64,000 nt of DNA from Enterococcus sp. 9D6_DIV0238 (GTDB taxonomy: Bacteria; Bacillota; Bacilli; Lactobacillales; Enterococcaceae). The notes beneath the pieces were generated by a model. It was not told where the DNA came from, did not search any database, and was given only the letters and a program-made list of their open reading frames with translations. The position numbers were made by a program, and so were the translations under genes. The stretch's first letter is position 1. Each line of letters begins with the position of its first letter. The stretch covers positions 3,291,001-3,355,000 of the forward strand of contig NZ_CP147246.1 in NCBI RefSeq assembly GCF_002174455.2, written 5' to 3'. This document shows, one piece after another, positions 26,592-36,906 of the stretch.

Positions 26592-27917
26592 ATGAAAAGA
26601 AAAATTCTATCATTCCAGATGATTTTTGCACTGCTTAGTGTGAATTTGATTCCCGTCGCAAGTTATGCGGATGAATTGAGCCAGTCGGGACCGAGTGCAA
26701 TTGAGGACGGTTCAACAACTGAGTCTACTGAAAGTTCTTCTACAGAGGAAACATCCACATCAACGACAGATTCTTCAACATCTGGAAGCGAAACAAGTAC
26801 GACAGAATCTAGTGACACTGGAACGACAGATTCTTCAGTGGCTCCACAGCCGCCAACAGTCAGTCCAGAACCTGAGCAGCCAGTAGAGACTGCTCCTGTT
26901 GCGCCAGCAGCTCCTGAAGAAGAGGTGACAGTTGATCAAGTGCCCGTAGTAACAGACAACGGGTTGACAGTTCAGCCTAACCAAGAGATTTCTGTAGTAA
27001 AAAATGAGCCAACCGAAAACTTTATTCGCCGAATCGGTGAAAAAGCACGAGCAGTTGGACAAAAAAATGATTTATATGCTTCTGTGATGATTGCTCAAGC
27101 AATCTTAGAAACAGGGGCAGGCGGCAGCCAATTAAGTCAACAGCCTTACCATAATTTGTTTGGTATCAAAGGAGAGTATAAAGGTGAGAGCGTCGTTTTC
27201 TCTACTCAAGAAGATGACGGTTCTGGAAATCTATATACGATCGATGCCGCATTTAAACAATACCCTGGCTACAAAGAATCCTTTGAAGATTATGCAAAAT
27301 TGATGAAAGAAGGCATTGATTCTAATCCAGAGATTTATTCTGGTACTTGGAAAAAGAATGCTGTAACATATCAAGAAGCAACAAAATCTTTGACAGGTGT
27401 TTATGCGACAGATACTAGCTATGATCAAAAATTGAATGCGTTCATTGAAGAGTATAATTTGACTGAGTATGATAAAGCTCAGCCTTCTCAAACAGCATCA
27501 GGAATGATTATCGCTGATACACATCCAGATAGTGATTTTGAAGATTATACTGGGGAAACTTTCTCAGGTTCTGAAGCCTATGCAGAAGGAAATTGCACTC
27601 AATATGTATACAATCGTGTTGTTCAATTAGGCGGCTCTGTAGAAACGATGATGGGCAACGGAATGGATTGGGGCGCTACTGGTAAAGCCAATGGCTACGA
27701 AGTCACAAACAAGCCTAAAGCCGGTACAGCTGTCAGCTTCCAACCTGGCGTAGCTGGAGCAGACGGAACTTATGGACATGTAGCGTTTGTTGAACATGTG
27801 TATGAAGATGGTTCAATCTTGATTTCAGAAATGAACGCTGCTGGTTTGGGAGTAGTCTCTTTCCGAGTGATCGACCAAAACACAGCTAATACGCTTGCAT
27901 ACGTAACACCGAAATAA
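26592..27917 (+). CDS. Secreted peptidoglycan hydrolase: glucosaminidase plus CHAP
   Basis: This 441-residue secreted enzyme has a signal peptide (1-27, ending ASYADE), a Ser/Thr- then Pro-rich linker (28-125), a GH73-like N-acetylglucosaminidase domain (about 133-295) with Glu173 in QAILETGAG, and a CHAP amidase/endopeptidase domain (about 315-441) with Cys335 in GNCTQYVYNR and His396 in GHVAFVEHV. Two catalytic modules with no LysM or SH3 wall-binding repeats is a lean architecture. It probably acts in cell separation or wall turnover. ATG 26592 follows GAGAGGAAC. Confidence 0.93.
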   Translation: MKRKILSFQMIFALLSVNLIPVASYADELSQSGPSAIEDGSTTESTESSSTEETSTSTTDSSTSGSETSTTESSDTGTTDSSVAPQPPTVSPEPEQPVETAPVAPAAPEEEVTVDQVPVVTDNGLTVQPNQEISVVKNEPTENFIRRIGEKARAVGQKNDLYASVMIAQAILETGAGGSQLSQQPYHNLFGIKGEYKGESVVFSTQEDDGSGNLYTIDAAFKQYPGYKESFEDYAKLMKEGIDSNPEIYSGTWKKNAVTYQEATKSLTGVYATDTSYDQKLNAFIEEYNLTEYDKAQPSQTASGMIIADTHPDSDFEDYTGETFSGSEAYAEGNCTQYVYNRVVQLGGSVETMMGNGMDWGATGKANGYEVTNKPKAGTAVSFQPGVAGADGTYGHVAFVEHVYEDGSILISEMNAAGLGVVSFRVIDQNTANTLAYVTPK

Positions 27918-27920
27918 CTA

Positions 27921-27970
27921 AAAACAGTAACAGCACTCTGTGAAATGCGGAGTTGATGTTACTGTTTTTT
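27921..27970 (+). terminator. Terminator of hydrolase gene
   Basis: AAAACAGTAACA pairs with TGTTACTGTTTT, then a T run follows. Confidence 0.9.
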
Positions 27971-28123
27971 TATATTTACTCTTTCTTAATGTTTCTATAG
28001 AAAATCAAAACAAATTGGGCACACTTTCTTCAAATCTTCTCGGTATTATTAATACATACCCAATAACAAACCCAAACAAAACACTTTTTCATTTTTACTC
28101 CTCAAGTAAAAAAGAACTCCTTT

Positions 28124-28157
28124 CCGCTCGGTCACCCAGCCGAGCGGTCTTTTTTTA
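28124..28157 (+). terminator. Stand-alone GC-rich terminator
   Basis: CCGCTCGG/CCGAGCGG with an 8-nt loop and T run lies about 150 bp beyond the hydrolase terminator with no gene between. It may be a second stop, or the end of a small RNA starting after 27970. Confidence 0.8.
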
Positions 28158-28336
28158 TTTGGGGAGAATGGGCTTTCCGAGCAAGTGGATAGAATGATTC
28201 ATGTATAATTGATTTTGCGAATAAACAGTAGCTAGGATTATTTGATATTTTCAACCTGTAGTTATATAGATATAATAGAGGTATACTTTTTATGTAATTG
28301 TTGGTTATCTTGAATAAAATTTGAAGGAGGTTCGTT

Positions 28337-29170
28337 ATGAAAGATAAGATTGCGTTGTTGGCAGATGTTCATGGAAATTCAACTGCTTTAGAATCTGTTT
28401 TGAAGGATTGTGAGCATAGAGAAGTATCTGATTACTGGATTTTAGGAGATTTATTTTTACCAGGACCTGGTGGAAAAGACATTCTAAAGAATTTAAGAGC
28501 GGTTACTCCAAGTGCCTGGATCAGAGGGAATTGGGATGATTGCTTTTCAGATGTGGTCGATAAAAAAATCGATTTCGATGATCCAACTGATGTATATGTA
28601 GGGATGCTGGCCAGCGTCATTATTCCACAGTTCGATCAAGCAGACATTGATTTCTTTAAGAAAATGCCAATTCAACGAATAAAGAAAATAGCTGGTTTAA
28701 ATATTAGTTTAACGCACAACCTACCAGAAATAAATTATGGCGGGCAGCTGCATCCTAGTTCAAACCAATCAGAGTTTGACAAATTATTTTCCATTGAAAA
28801 TGATATTGCAGTCTATGCGCACATACACCATCAAACATTACGATATAGTTCGAATGATCAAATCATCATAAATCCAGGATCGATTGGACAACCTTTTAAT
28901 GGCTGGAAACATTTTAAACATGATAGAAGAGCGCACTATGCTATTTTAGAAGTAGAGGATGGTTGTCTTGTGAATGTGGATTTTAGAAGAATATCTTATG
29001 ATGTTGAGAAAGAACTTAAAAGAGCGCAAGAGGTAAATCTGCCATTCTATAATCTTTATGAAGAGATGCTCTATTCAGGTAAAACGTATACACATGATGC
29101 GGTAGTATTAGGAGATTTGATTGAAAAGAATAATTATAAAGAGCGTTTAGCAGATTTTTTATCAAGCTGA
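28337..29170 (+). CDS. Metallophosphoesterase family protein
   Basis: This 277-residue calcineurin-like phosphoesterase has the metal motifs DVHGN (residues 9-13), GDLF, GNWDD, THN and HIHH in order. Such enzymes hydrolyse phosphodiesters or nucleotides; substrate unknown. RBS GAAGGAGG lies before ATG 28337. It is flanked by its own promoter region and a bidirectional terminator. Confidence 0.85.
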   Translation: MKDKIALLADVHGNSTALESVLKDCEHREVSDYWILGDLFLPGPGGKDILKNLRAVTPSAWIRGNWDDCFSDVVDKKIDFDDPTDVYVGMLASVIIPQFDQADIDFFKKMPIQRIKKIAGLNISLTHNLPEINYGGQLHPSSNQSEFDKLFSIENDIAVYAHIHHQTLRYSSNDQIIINPGSIGQPFNGWKHFKHDRRAHYAILEVEDGCLVNVDFRRISYDVEKELKRAQEVNLPFYNLYEEMLYSGKTYTHDAVVLGDLIEKNNYKERLADFLSS

Positions 29171-29234
29171 AATAATAAAAAATTTTAATTTACAAAGTGA
29201 TGAGTAGACAAAAGCATTGAGACTATCTGATCAT

Positions 29235-29276
29235 AAGAAAAAAGCAACTCATACGATGAGTTGCTTTTTTCTTTGG
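29235..29276. terminator. Bidirectional terminator between phosphoesterase and opuA
   Basis: AAGAAAAAAGCAACTCAT and ATGAGTTGCTTTTTTCTT form an 18-bp perfect stem whose A/T ends serve both strands. Confidence 0.9.
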
Positions 29277-29277
29277 T

Positions 29278-30993
29278 TTATTTTTTCCATTTTGCCACTT
29301 CATCTGAATGACCATCGATCCAATCTCGTGCTGCTTGTTCTGGATCAGTTCCATTGTTGATCGCTAACATGACAGATTCCATGTCTTCCTTTGTCCAGTG
29401 GAAATTTTTCAAGATATTATAAGCTTCAGGATTGTCTTTTTCTAATCCTTTTCTAGCCATTGTATGGATCGTTTCTTCAGTTCCCATCGTTCCTTTAGGA
29501 TCTTCTAAATATTTTAAATCATATTTAGCAAACATCCAGTGAGGAGACCAGCCGGTGATGACGATCTCTTCTTTATTTTTGATCGCTTGACCTAAGGCAA
29601 CAGTCATTGCGCCGGAAGAAGAGGTTTCAACAGACCAGTCTGCTAAATTGCTGTAGGCTTTCTGTGTTTTTTCAGCTGCAGAAACAACTCCTGCCCCAGG
29701 TTCGATCCCTGTGATTTTTTTGCCAGCTTGATCTGTTAAATCTTCAATCGAATCAACATCCATATAGGCTGGAACGACAAGCCCCAATTTAGCACCTTTT
29801 AGATTTTCACCTAGATCATCGACTTTAGATTGGTATTGTTTGTATTGTTCCCCATGTGTGCCGGGAAGCCAAGCTGCGACCATAGCATCTGTTTCACCTT
29901 TTGATACAGATTCCCACATGATGGCATTATCTAATGGAGTCAATGAAACATTATATCCAGCATCCTTCAATACTTCACCTATCACGTGAGTGGAGGCAAC
30001 TTCTGTATCCCATTCTACGTAAGACAATGAGATTTTTTTATCTTCATTCTTTGCTGAAGTAAATAGAGAAGGAACTGCAATAGCGCCAATGATCAAAACA
30101 ACGATAGCGATGATACCGCCGATTTTCTGCTTCTTAGAAACAGTCGATTTAGCTGGTGCTGTTTTTTTCCTGTTTAGATTTTGAGTAAAGCGATCGATAA
30201 TGATTGCTAAGATAACTAAAGCGACACCATTGACAAAACCATTTCCGACTTGCGCTCTTTGCAAGGCAGATAGAACACCACGACCTAAGCCAGGCGCGCC
30301 GATCATCGAAGCGATAACGACCATTGAAAGTGCCAGCATGGTTGTTTGGTTGACACCAGCCATAATGGTGCTTTTAGCTAATGGTAATTCTAGCTTAAAT
30401 AGTTTCTGCCAGCCTGTACTACCAAATGAATCGGAAGCTTCAACTAATTCTTTCGGTACTTGGCGAATACCAAGGTTCGTAAAACGAACAGTTGGCGGTA
30501 AAGCAAAAATGACAGAAGCAAATACACCAGGGACCATTCCAATACCAAAGAAAGCAACTGCTGGTATCAAATAGACAAATCCAGGCATCGTTTGCATGAA
30601 ATCGAGGATAGGAGTGATCACACTTTGAGCTTTATTACTTTTAGCCATTAAGATCCCTAATGGAACCCCAATAATGATCGATACTACACTAGAAAGTAAA
30701 ACTAACGTCACTGTGCTCATCAAATCGTTCCAAAGGTTTTGGTTATAGATAAATAATAGACCAACCAAAGTGAAAAGACTTAAACCGATTTTCTTATTTG
30801 AAATAAGAAAGGCAACTACTGTTAATAATACAATGAACAACAGCGGTGGGATTGCAACAAGCAGAGAAGTGACCGTATCCATCAGACTTTGACCTGTAGA
30901 TTGGAAGAAACTGAATAGTCCAGAAAATGTATTTGTCATCCATTCTGTGATCGTCTCTACCCAGTCAGCTACTGGTAATTGATAATTATTCAT
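29278..30993 (-). CDS. opuAB: Glycine betaine transporter permease fused to binding protein (OpuABC/BusB)
   Basis: This 571-residue fusion has an N-terminal permease (about 35-285, with the ProW EAA region [21 protein letters not shown]) and a C-terminal betaine-binding domain (about 310-571) of the ProX class, tethered outside the membrane. The layout is that of lactococcal OpuABC/BusAB. It overlaps the ATPase gene by 8 bases. Confidence 0.95.
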   Translation of the reverse strand: MNNYQLPVADWVETITEWMTNTFSGLFSFFQSTGQSLMDTVTSLLVAIPPLLFIVLLTVVAFLISNKKIGLSLFTLVGLLFIYNQNLWNDLMSTVTLVLLSSVVSIIIGVPLGILMAKSNKAQSVITPILDFMQTMPGFVYLIPAVAFFGIGMVPGVFASVIFALPPTVRFTNLGIRQVPKELVEASDSFGSTGWQKLFKLELPLAKSTIMAGVNQTTMLALSMVVIASMIGAPGLGRGVLSALQRAQVGNGFVNGVALVILAIIIDRFTQNLNRKKTAPAKSTVSKKQKIGGIIAIVVLIIGAIAVPSLFTSAKNEDKKISLSYVEWDTEVASTHVIGEVLKDAGYNVSLTPLDNAIMWESVSKGETDAMVAAWLPGTHGEQYKQYQSKVDDLGENLKGAKLGLVVPAYMDVDSIEDLTDQAGKKITGIEPGAGVVSAAEKTQKAYSNLADWSVETSSSGAMTVALGQAIKNKEEIVITGWSPHWMFAKYDLKYLEDPKGTMGTEETIHTMARKGLEKDNPEAYNILKNFHWTKEDMESVMLAINNGTDPEQAARDWIDGHSDEVAKWKK

Positions 30994-32176
30994 TGATGCT
31001 CACCTCAGTTTCTGCTAATGCTTCAAGAACACTTCCGCGAATAACTACACCCAATAGTTTATTATTATCTGTTACTGCAACAGGAGTAGGGGAGTCATAG
31101 ATGATCGGTAGGATATCGTTGACTAGCATATCTTTATCGATCGTTGTGATCTCAGTGTCAACAAAATCTGTTAATGGAAGTCCAGCTTTTCTTGCTTCTA
31201 ACGCACGTTCAGCCCGGACCACTCCTTTTAACTGACGCTTTTTGTCGACTGCCATCAGCATACTAACTTCTTCTTGGCGCATACGAGTCAGAGCAACCGT
31301 AGGGCCGTCGATCTCGATATTGGTCGTAAGTGCCGGCACCATGATATTTTGTGCGGTCAAGACTTTTGAACGATCGACATCTTCAACGAACGTACGAACA
31401 TAATCATTAGCGGGATTGGTCAAGATTTCTTCTCCAGTACCGATTTGCATGATCTGTCCATCTTTCATCAAGGCAATCCGATCACCGATACGTAACGCCT
31501 CATTTAAATCATGAGTAATAAAAATAATCGTTTTCTTCACATTTTCTTGTAAATCAACTAATTCATCCTGCATTTCACGGCGAATCAAAGGGTCTAGGGC
31601 TGAAAATGCTTCATCCATCAATAGGATTTCAGGATCATTTGCCAATGCTCGAGCTAAACCGACCCGTTGTTGCATCCCACCGGATAATTGATTGGGATAT
31701 TGATCTTTAAATGCTAATAAACTAGAATTTTCCAACGCTTGTTCAGCTTTAGCTGTTCGTTCTTCTTTAGGAACGCCTCGGACTTCTAAGCCGTATTCTG
31801 TATTTTCTAAAATTGTTCGATGAGGGAAGAGACCAAAATTTTGGAACACCATACTCATTTTATTTCTACGGACTTCGCGTAATCCTTCTTTATCTAGTTT
31901 GGCGATTTCTTGATCGTCAATAAAGATATTTCCTGATGTTGGTTCAATCAAGCGATTCAATAAACGAATCAACGTAGACTTCCCACTTCCTGAAAGTCCC
32001 ATGATCACGAAAATTTCTCCTTCTTCGACTTCAAAATTAACATCATACACACCGACAGTAGCGCCCGTTTTTTTCAAAATCTCCGTTTTTGACTTGTTTT
32101 CTCGGATCATATCCAATGCTTGCTTGGATTTTTTACCAAATATTTTTGTTAAATGTGACACTTTTACCTTGGGCAA
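30986..32176 (-). CDS. opuAA: Glycine betaine transporter ATPase with CBS domains (OpuAA/BusA)
   Basis: This 396-residue ATPase begins [15 protein letters not shown] and has Walker [10 protein letters not shown], signature [15 protein letters not shown], Walker [13 protein letters not shown] and two C-terminal CBS modules (about 275-390) that sense ionic strength in OpuA. TTG 32176 is chosen because AAGGAGG sits 9 nt upstream; the frame continues to 32227 through leader sequence without an RBS. Confidence 0.95.
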   Translation of the reverse strand: MPKVKVSHLTKIFGKKSKQALDMIRENKSKTEILKKTGATVGVYDVNFEVEEGEIFVIMGLSGSGKSTLIRLLNRLIEPTSGNIFIDDQEIAKLDKEGLREVRRNKMSMVFQNFGLFPHRTILENTEYGLEVRGVPKEERTAKAEQALENSSLLAFKDQYPNQLSGGMQQRVGLARALANDPEILLMDEAFSALDPLIRREMQDELVDLQENVKKTIIFITHDLNEALRIGDRIALMKDGQIMQIGTGEEILTNPANDYVRTFVEDVDRSKVLTAQNIMVPALTTNIEIDGPTVALTRMRQEEVSMLMAVDKKRQLKGVVRAERALEARKAGLPLTDFVDTEITTIDKDMLVNDILPIIYDSPTPVAVTDNNKLLGVVIRGSVLEALAETEVSINE

Positions 32177-32200
32177 AACAAAATTCCTCCTTAAAATTAA

Positions 32201-32350
32201 AAGCTGGCTTGTACAGCTGGATAACAATAAAAGCGGGACAGGCTCATTTAGTTCTGAAAGAAAAATAGGAAAAATGAAATGAGGTGTTTTTTACCACTGA
32301 TCATTTTTATCTTTTTTCCGAAGAACTAGCCTGTGTAGCTAGATAACAAA
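32201..32350 (-). promoter_or_regulatory. Structured opuA leader: paired repeats around a long hairpin
   Basis: On the plus strand CTGGCTTGTACAGCTGGATAACAA (in pieces CTGGCTTGTA and CAGCTGGATAACAA, 32204-32227) recurs as CTAGCCTGTG plus TAGCTAGATAACAA (32326-32349), 19 of 24 identical. Between them ACAGGCT (32238) pairs with AGCCTGT (32328), AGTTCT (32250) with AGAACT (32322) and AAAAATGA (32270) with TCATTTTT (32301), giving a 97-nt imperfect hairpin in the opuA 5' leader. Confidence 0.55.
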
Positions 32351-32424
32351 TACGTTGACCATTGTAGCGATCATTCATACTCAATTTTTTATTCATGAAA
32401 AGAAAATCATTTCTTTTCTGAAAA

Positions 32425-32466
32425 AAGTGACCATTTTAGGTTAACATCGTGTAGTCACTTTGTCAA
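32425..32466 (-). promoter_or_regulatory. opuA promoter with BusR operator
   Basis: Reading leftward, TTGACA (32466-32461) is followed after 17 bp by a weak TAACCT (32443-32438). The inverted repeat AAGTGAC (32425-32431) and GTCACTT (32454-32460), separated by 22 bp, straddles the -10. This matches the bipartite AGTGAC/GTCACT recognition of BusR, whose gene lies next door. Confidence 0.75.
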
Positions 32467-32495
32467 ATTGCTGTTATATCTCATGAGAAAATAAT

Positions 32496-32544
32496 AAGAG
32501 AGTTCGAAACAAAGCTGAATAACAGTTTTGTTTCGAACTCTCTT
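32496..32544. terminator. Terminator between busR and opuA
   Basis: An 18-bp stem AAGAGAGTTCGAAACAAA/TTTGTTTCGAACTCTCTT ends busR on the minus strand. It closely resembles the hairpin at 39381. Confidence 0.88.
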
Positions 32545-32614
32545 ACTTAATGAACGGCGGCCAAAGGCCAATTTTTACGAAATTTCCAAAGGACCTGCTG
32601 TATAGCCATTTTGA

Positions 32615-33250
32615 TTACACGCTAGGATAGAAGTAGTTTTGAACGCGCTGCAAAGTAGATTCATGTCCAACAAAATAAATCGTATCACCGGCTTCTAATT
32701 TTGCATAAGGACCAGGAGAGACAAGTAATTCTTCCCCATGTTTGATTGCAATAACGGTGGCAGAAGTACTTTGCCATAGGTTTAACTCACTGATTGTCCT
32801 ATCAAGGTTTGCAGCTTCTTCCGTTAAGGTAAATGTTACGGGATTCAAAGGATTGAAAGAATCAAAACGTTTTGTTTGATCAACTAACTTATCTAATATT
32901 TCAGAGAAGTAGCTTAATTCTTCTTTTTGCTTCTGTACACTATTGATCAAGTCCTCTTTTAGATCATGAATCGATTGAACATCTTGGTATTGATCAACGA
33001 AAACTTTGGCTTTTTCGATCGAGTGGACATAAAATCCACTGCCATGCTTTGCTTTGACGATTTCTAAATCGACTAAAACACTGATAGCCTTTCGAGCGGT
33101 TTCAGGTGAAACACTGTATTTATTTGCCAGTGTGGAACGTGCGTGAAGCTTATCGCCCACTGAGAATCGTTGTTCAGCGATTTGAGAGGCGACATCGACA
33201 GCGATTTGCTGATATTTAGGTTTTGTAACATTCATGCGTTTAGATGCCAT
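32615..33250 (-). CDS. busR: BusR, c-di-AMP-responsive GntR/RCK_C repressor of opuA
   Basis: This 211-residue protein has a GntR-type winged helix (about residues 8-75, with NKYSVSPETARKAISVL), a central coiled coil (about 85-130) and a C-terminal RCK_C domain (about 135-211, with GDTIYFVGHESTLQRV), the architecture of BusR. In relatives c-di-AMP binding to RCK_C drives repression of betaine uptake. ATG 33250 has AAAGG at good spacing; an ATG six bases upstream is too close. It lies in the same direction as opuA, downstream of the ABC-F gene. Confidence 0.9.
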   Translation of the reverse strand: MASKRMNVTKPKYQQIAVDVASQIAEQRFSVGDKLHARSTLANKYSVSPETARKAISVLVDLEIVKAKHGSGFYVHSIEKAKVFVDQYQDVQSIHDLKEDLINSVQKQKEELSYFSEILDKLVDQTKRFDSFNPLNPVTFTLTEEAANLDRTISELNLWQSTSATVIAIKHGEELLVSPGPYAKLEAGDTIYFVGHESTLQRVQNYFYPSV

Positions 33251-33263
33251 ATTCATCTGCCTT

Positions 33264-35207
33264 TCATTCGTTCATATCTTCAAATTCTTCCAGCTCAAGG
33301 CTGAGATTTTCCCAATCTGTAAGCAATGTTTCCTGCTGAGTACGTTGAGACTCCAGTTCGTCATTTAAAGCCATTAGTTTTACATGGTCGTCAACTAGCG
33401 CTGGATCATTCATGCTTTGCTCTAGCTCGTCGATAGATGTATCCAATGACGTTAGCGTTTCTTCGATTTGAGTGATTTTTCTCTTTAGGTTCCGTAGCAT
33501 TTTTTGCTGCTCTTTGTTTTTATGAAAGTCATTTTTAGGTTTTGGTGTCTCCGAAGATTTAGCTGTTTCATCTGCTAATAATTCAGCTAATTCTTCTTCT
33601 TCTTTTTTCTTTTCGATATAGTAATCGTAATCGCCCAAATATAATTTACTACCAGATTCAGAAAGTTCGATCACTTTTGTAGCAATTCGGTTGATAAAAT
33701 AACGGTCATGAGAAACAAATAATAATGTGCCTTCGTAATCGATCAAGGCATTTTCAAGTACCTCTTTATTATCGATATCCAGGTGGTTGGTTGGTTCGTC
33801 AAGGATCAGAAAATTTTCTTTATCCATCGATAATTTGGCTAAAGCAACACGAGCTTTTTCGCCGCCACTTAGAAGCGGAATCGTTTTTTCAACATCGTTC
33901 CCACTAAATAAAAAGCTGCCTAACACACTTCGGATCTCCTTTTCCGGAGTTGTAGGATGCTCATCCCATAATTCGGCTAAAACTGTTTTTGTACCATGTA
34001 ACTCCGCTTGCTCTTGATCATAGTATCCAATTTGGACATTGGTGCCAAGCGTTGCATGACCTTTGATAAAAGGGATTTTTCCAATGATCGATTTAAGTAG
34101 CGTCGATTTTCCGATTCCGTTTGGACCCACTAAAGCGATAGCTTCTTGTCTTCGGATATCTAGAGAAACTGGTTCAGATAAAATGCGAGTATCATACCCG
34201 ATTGCTGCTTCTTCAACCTGAAGTACGACATTTCCAGATACTTTTTCTATATCAAAAAGAAAATTAGCTGATTTTTCATCACCTTGAGGTCGATCCAATC
34301 GTTCCATTTTTTCTAAGGTTTTTCTTCGGCTCTGTGCGCGTTTGGTTGTGGAAGCTCTCACTAAATTTCGTGCGACAAAATCCTCCAGTTTACTGATCTC
34401 AGCCTGTTGTTTCTCATAGGCTTTCCATTCGCTGGTCAGCTGCTCAGCTTTTAAATCTAAATATTTGGAATAATTACCTTTGTAATAACGCATTTTGTGA
34501 CGGCTGATTTCATAGACTTCATTGACGACCTTATCAAGAAAATAGCGGTCATGGGAAACGATCAAGAGAGCACCTGAATAACTTGGCAGATAATTTTCTA
34601 GCCAAGAAAGAGTATCGATATCTAAATGGTTTGTTGGTTCATCCAAAATTAAAATATCTGGTTTTTGCAGCAGCATTCTAGCTAAAGCCAAACGAGTTTT
34701 TTGACCTCCAGACAATGTACTGATGGCTTTTTCATAAAAATCTTCTTGGAAGCCGAATCCGTGTAAAACTGAGCGGATCTCATTTTCATACCCGTAGCCG
34801 TTTTGCTCAGCAAAGTCATGCTGAAGGCGATCATATTCCTTCATTATTGATTCGTAATTCGCTGCATCAGGTAAAAGTTCACTGATGATCACTTCTAATT
34901 CTCTCATACGTTTTTCCATTGTGATGATTTCTGCAAAGGCTTCAAGCATTTCGTCCCAAACAGTTTTATTAGAGGTTAAACCAGTATCTTGAGCGAGGTA
35001 GCCAAGACTGGCTGTTTTATTTTTAGCGATTGTTCCTGCATCAGGAGCATCGATTCCAGCTATTATTTTTAATAATGTTGATTTACCAGCACCATTGCGG
35101 CCGACTAAAGCAATTCGACTATTCGTGCTGATTTCCATTTGTATGTTTTCAAACAAAGTTTCCGCTCCAAAATAACGGGCGATTTGATTTGCTTGGAGTA
35201 AAATCAT
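33264..35207 (-). CDS. ABC-F family ribosome-associated ATPase (YdiF-like)
   Basis: This 647-residue soluble protein has two ABC cassettes (Walker A GRNGAGKST near 37 and GPNGIGKST near 357; two LSGG signatures and two LDEPTNHLD Walker B motifs), a linker after the first cassette (about 235-300) and a C-terminal coiled coil (about 565-645). There are no membrane helices. ABC-F proteins act on the ribosome E site. The place beside rex and groESL matches Bacillus ydiF. RBS GAGGA precedes the ATG. It lies 13 bp ahead of busR. Confidence 0.92.
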   Translation of the reverse strand: MILLQANQIARYFGAETLFENIQMEISTNSRIALVGRNGAGKSTLLKIIAGIDAPDAGTIAKNKTASLGYLAQDTGLTSNKTVWDEMLEAFAEIITMEKRMRELEVIISELLPDAANYESIMKEYDRLQHDFAEQNGYGYENEIRSVLHGFGFQEDFYEKAISTLSGGQKTRLALARMLLQKPDILILDEPTNHLDIDTLSWLENYLPSYSGALLIVSHDRYFLDKVVNEVYEISRHKMRYYKGNYSKYLDLKAEQLTSEWKAYEKQQAEISKLEDFVARNLVRASTTKRAQSRRKTLEKMERLDRPQGDEKSANFLFDIEKVSGNVVLQVEEAAIGYDTRILSEPVSLDIRRQEAIALVGPNGIGKSTLLKSIIGKIPFIKGHATLGTNVQIGYYDQEQAELHGTKTVLAELWDEHPTTPEKEIRSVLGSFLFSGNDVEKTIPLLSGGEKARVALAKLSMDKENFLILDEPTNHLDIDNKEVLENALIDYEGTLLFVSHDRYFINRIATKVIELSESGSKLYLGDYDYYIEKKKEEEELAELLADETAKSSETPKPKNDFHKNKEQQKMLRNLKRKITQIEETLTSLDTSIDELEQSMNDPALVDDHVKLMALNDELESQRTQQETLLTDWENLSLELEEFEDMNE

Positions 35208-35424
35208 GGGGCATCCTCATTTCTATTTGAATGTCTTTAGTGTAGCATAGTTTAAGGCAAAATAGCACCTATACTGCCGGTTGTCCTGCAAAAATCACTT
35301 TAGGGAATTAGAAAAGATTGAAAAAATTCCTTTTTCTTGAGCTGTAAGATTGCTTTTTGATGAGAATAACTGATATCATGAGAGATGGATATTTGTCTAT
35401 ATTTAGAATATTGGAGGTACAATT

Positions 35425-36081
35425 GTGAAAGACCAAATTATTCCAAAAGCAACGGCACGACGCCTTCCCCTATATTATCGTTATTTGAGAATCCTGCATG
35501 ACGCAGGGAAAAACAAAGTTTCTTCAACAGAGTTAAGTGAAGCAGTTCAAGTAGATAGCGCAACGATTCGCCGCGATTTTTCTTATTTTGGTGAATTAGG
35601 TAAGCGTGGTTACGGTTATGATGTGGAGAACTTAATGAATTTCTTCGCTAAAACATTGAATGATGATGAGCTTACTAATGTGGCTTTGATCGGTGTGGGG
35701 AATTTAGGGAGTGCATTACTTAAATATAAATTCCACCAAAGTAACAGTATTCGTGTGAGTTGCGCGTTTGATGTAAATGAAGATATCGTTGGTCGGATCG
35801 TCGACGGGATTCCCGTATATCCAATGAGCGATATGATGGAGCAGATTCGTGTTCAGCAAATCGAAGTAGCTATTTTGACATTACCTGCGAGAAGAGCACA
35901 AGAAGTTGTCAGCCAATTAGCAGATGCAGGGGTCAAAGGGATCTTGAACTTTACCGCAGCACGTTTGGTTGCACCTTCTGATGTATTGATTCAAAATGTT
36001 GATTTGACGAATGAATTACAAACGTTGATCTACTTCTTGCATCATGACAATGAATTGATCGACACTGAGATAGAAGAATAA
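35425..36081 (+). CDS. rex: Redox-sensing transcriptional repressor Rex
   Basis: This 218-residue protein has an N-terminal winged helix ([36 protein letters not shown]) and a Rossmann domain with [12 protein letters not shown] near residue 91, binding NADH/NAD+. Rex represses fermentative and redox genes until NADH rises. RBS TTGGAGG precedes the start, and the gene is divergent from the ABC-F gene. Confidence 0.97.
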   Translation: MKDQIIPKATARRLPLYYRYLRILHDAGKNKVSSTELSEAVQVDSATIRRDFSYFGELGKRGYGYDVENLMNFFAKTLNDDELTNVALIGVGNLGSALLKYKFHQSNSIRVSCAFDVNEDIVGRIVDGIPVYPMSDMMEQIRVQQIEVAILTLPARRAQEVVSQLADAGVKGILNFTAARLVAPSDVLIQNVDLTNELQTLIYFLHHDNELIDTEIEE

Positions 36082-36088
36082 AAAAGTA

Positions 36089-36137
36089 AAATACCTAAGG
36101 CTGTACTCACGATGTGATACGGAACCTTAGGTATTTT
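36089..36137. terminator. Bidirectional terminator between rex and ydiL
   Basis: AAATACCTAAGG pairs with CCTTAGGTATTT, with T runs on both sides. Confidence 0.9.
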
Positions 36138-36818
36138 TTATTTAGGTAATTCAATATTTGCATAATGTAGAATCAATTGAGCGATGACAACGAGCGTATT
36201 CATTCCGCAATGTGCAAGGATCGATGTCCAAATTTTTCCAGTCATTTTATATAAAATAGCAAAAAAGAAGCCCATGAAAAAGTAAACAAAGAAATGGCCA
36301 TCTTGATGCACGACGGAGAACAAAGCTGAACTGATCCCAGCAGCGATCCAAAAACCTGTATAACTTTCTGTTAAACCAATCATCGAACGACGGAAAACAA
36401 ATTCTTCCATGATAGGGCCGCCGATAGTGGTTGCCAATATAAATAGCGGGTTAGCTAAAATAATAGCAATAATATTTTGAGTATTTTGTGAACTTGGTTG
36501 TTCCCCTGTGATGGCCATTTCGATACTGAAGACGATTGTTTGGATGATCATAGCCAGAAAAATCCCGCTGATGCCTAAAAGCAAAGTAAAAACAGGAGAA
36601 GTCAATTTTGCTTCATTTTCAGTAATTGTAACAGCTGTTTTCCTATTCTTGAAATATAGCCAAATCATCACGGCTGCCCCAAGAATATAGCTGACAGTTG
36701 TCCCGATGATCACTAAATCTGAAGAAAATGGTATAAAGACATAGGGTGAAAAAAAGACTAGTAAATAAAGTAAAATCGTAATGATGCTTAATTTTTTGAT
36801 CGATAAGTTTCTGAGCAT
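36138..36818 (-). CDS. CPBP family intramembrane metalloprotease (YdiL-like)
   Basis: This 226-residue membrane protein has about seven helices and the CPBP/Abi motifs EEFVFRR (about residue 138), a His in SVVHQDGHF and the final HCGMNT. I take ATG 36818 as start because AAAGGAG lies 12 nt upstream; the frame extends to 36848. The family includes CAAX-type proteases. Position in the rex-groESL block matches Bacillus ydiL. Confidence 0.85.
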   Translation of the reverse strand: MLRNLSIKKLSIITILLYLLVFFSPYVFIPFSSDLVIIGTTVSYILGAAVMIWLYFKNRKTAVTITENEAKLTSPVFTLLLGISGIFLAMIIQTIVFSIEMAITGEQPSSQNTQNIIAIILANPLFILATTIGGPIMEEFVFRRSMIGLTESYTGFWIAAGISSALFSVVHQDGHFFVYFFMGFFFAILYKMTGKIWTSILAHCGMNTLVVIAQLILHYANIELPK

Positions 36819-36906
36819 AAATAAATTGAACTCCTTTCCATATAACAATGTAAAAAGTATATCATATCCTTTATGAGAATATATGGACTGACTGAATGAA
36901 AGTAGA

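Noticed and set aside
27940..28197. 85-codon ORF after the wall hydrolase
   Set aside because: It runs through two terminator hairpins and has no RBS; it is read as non-coding.
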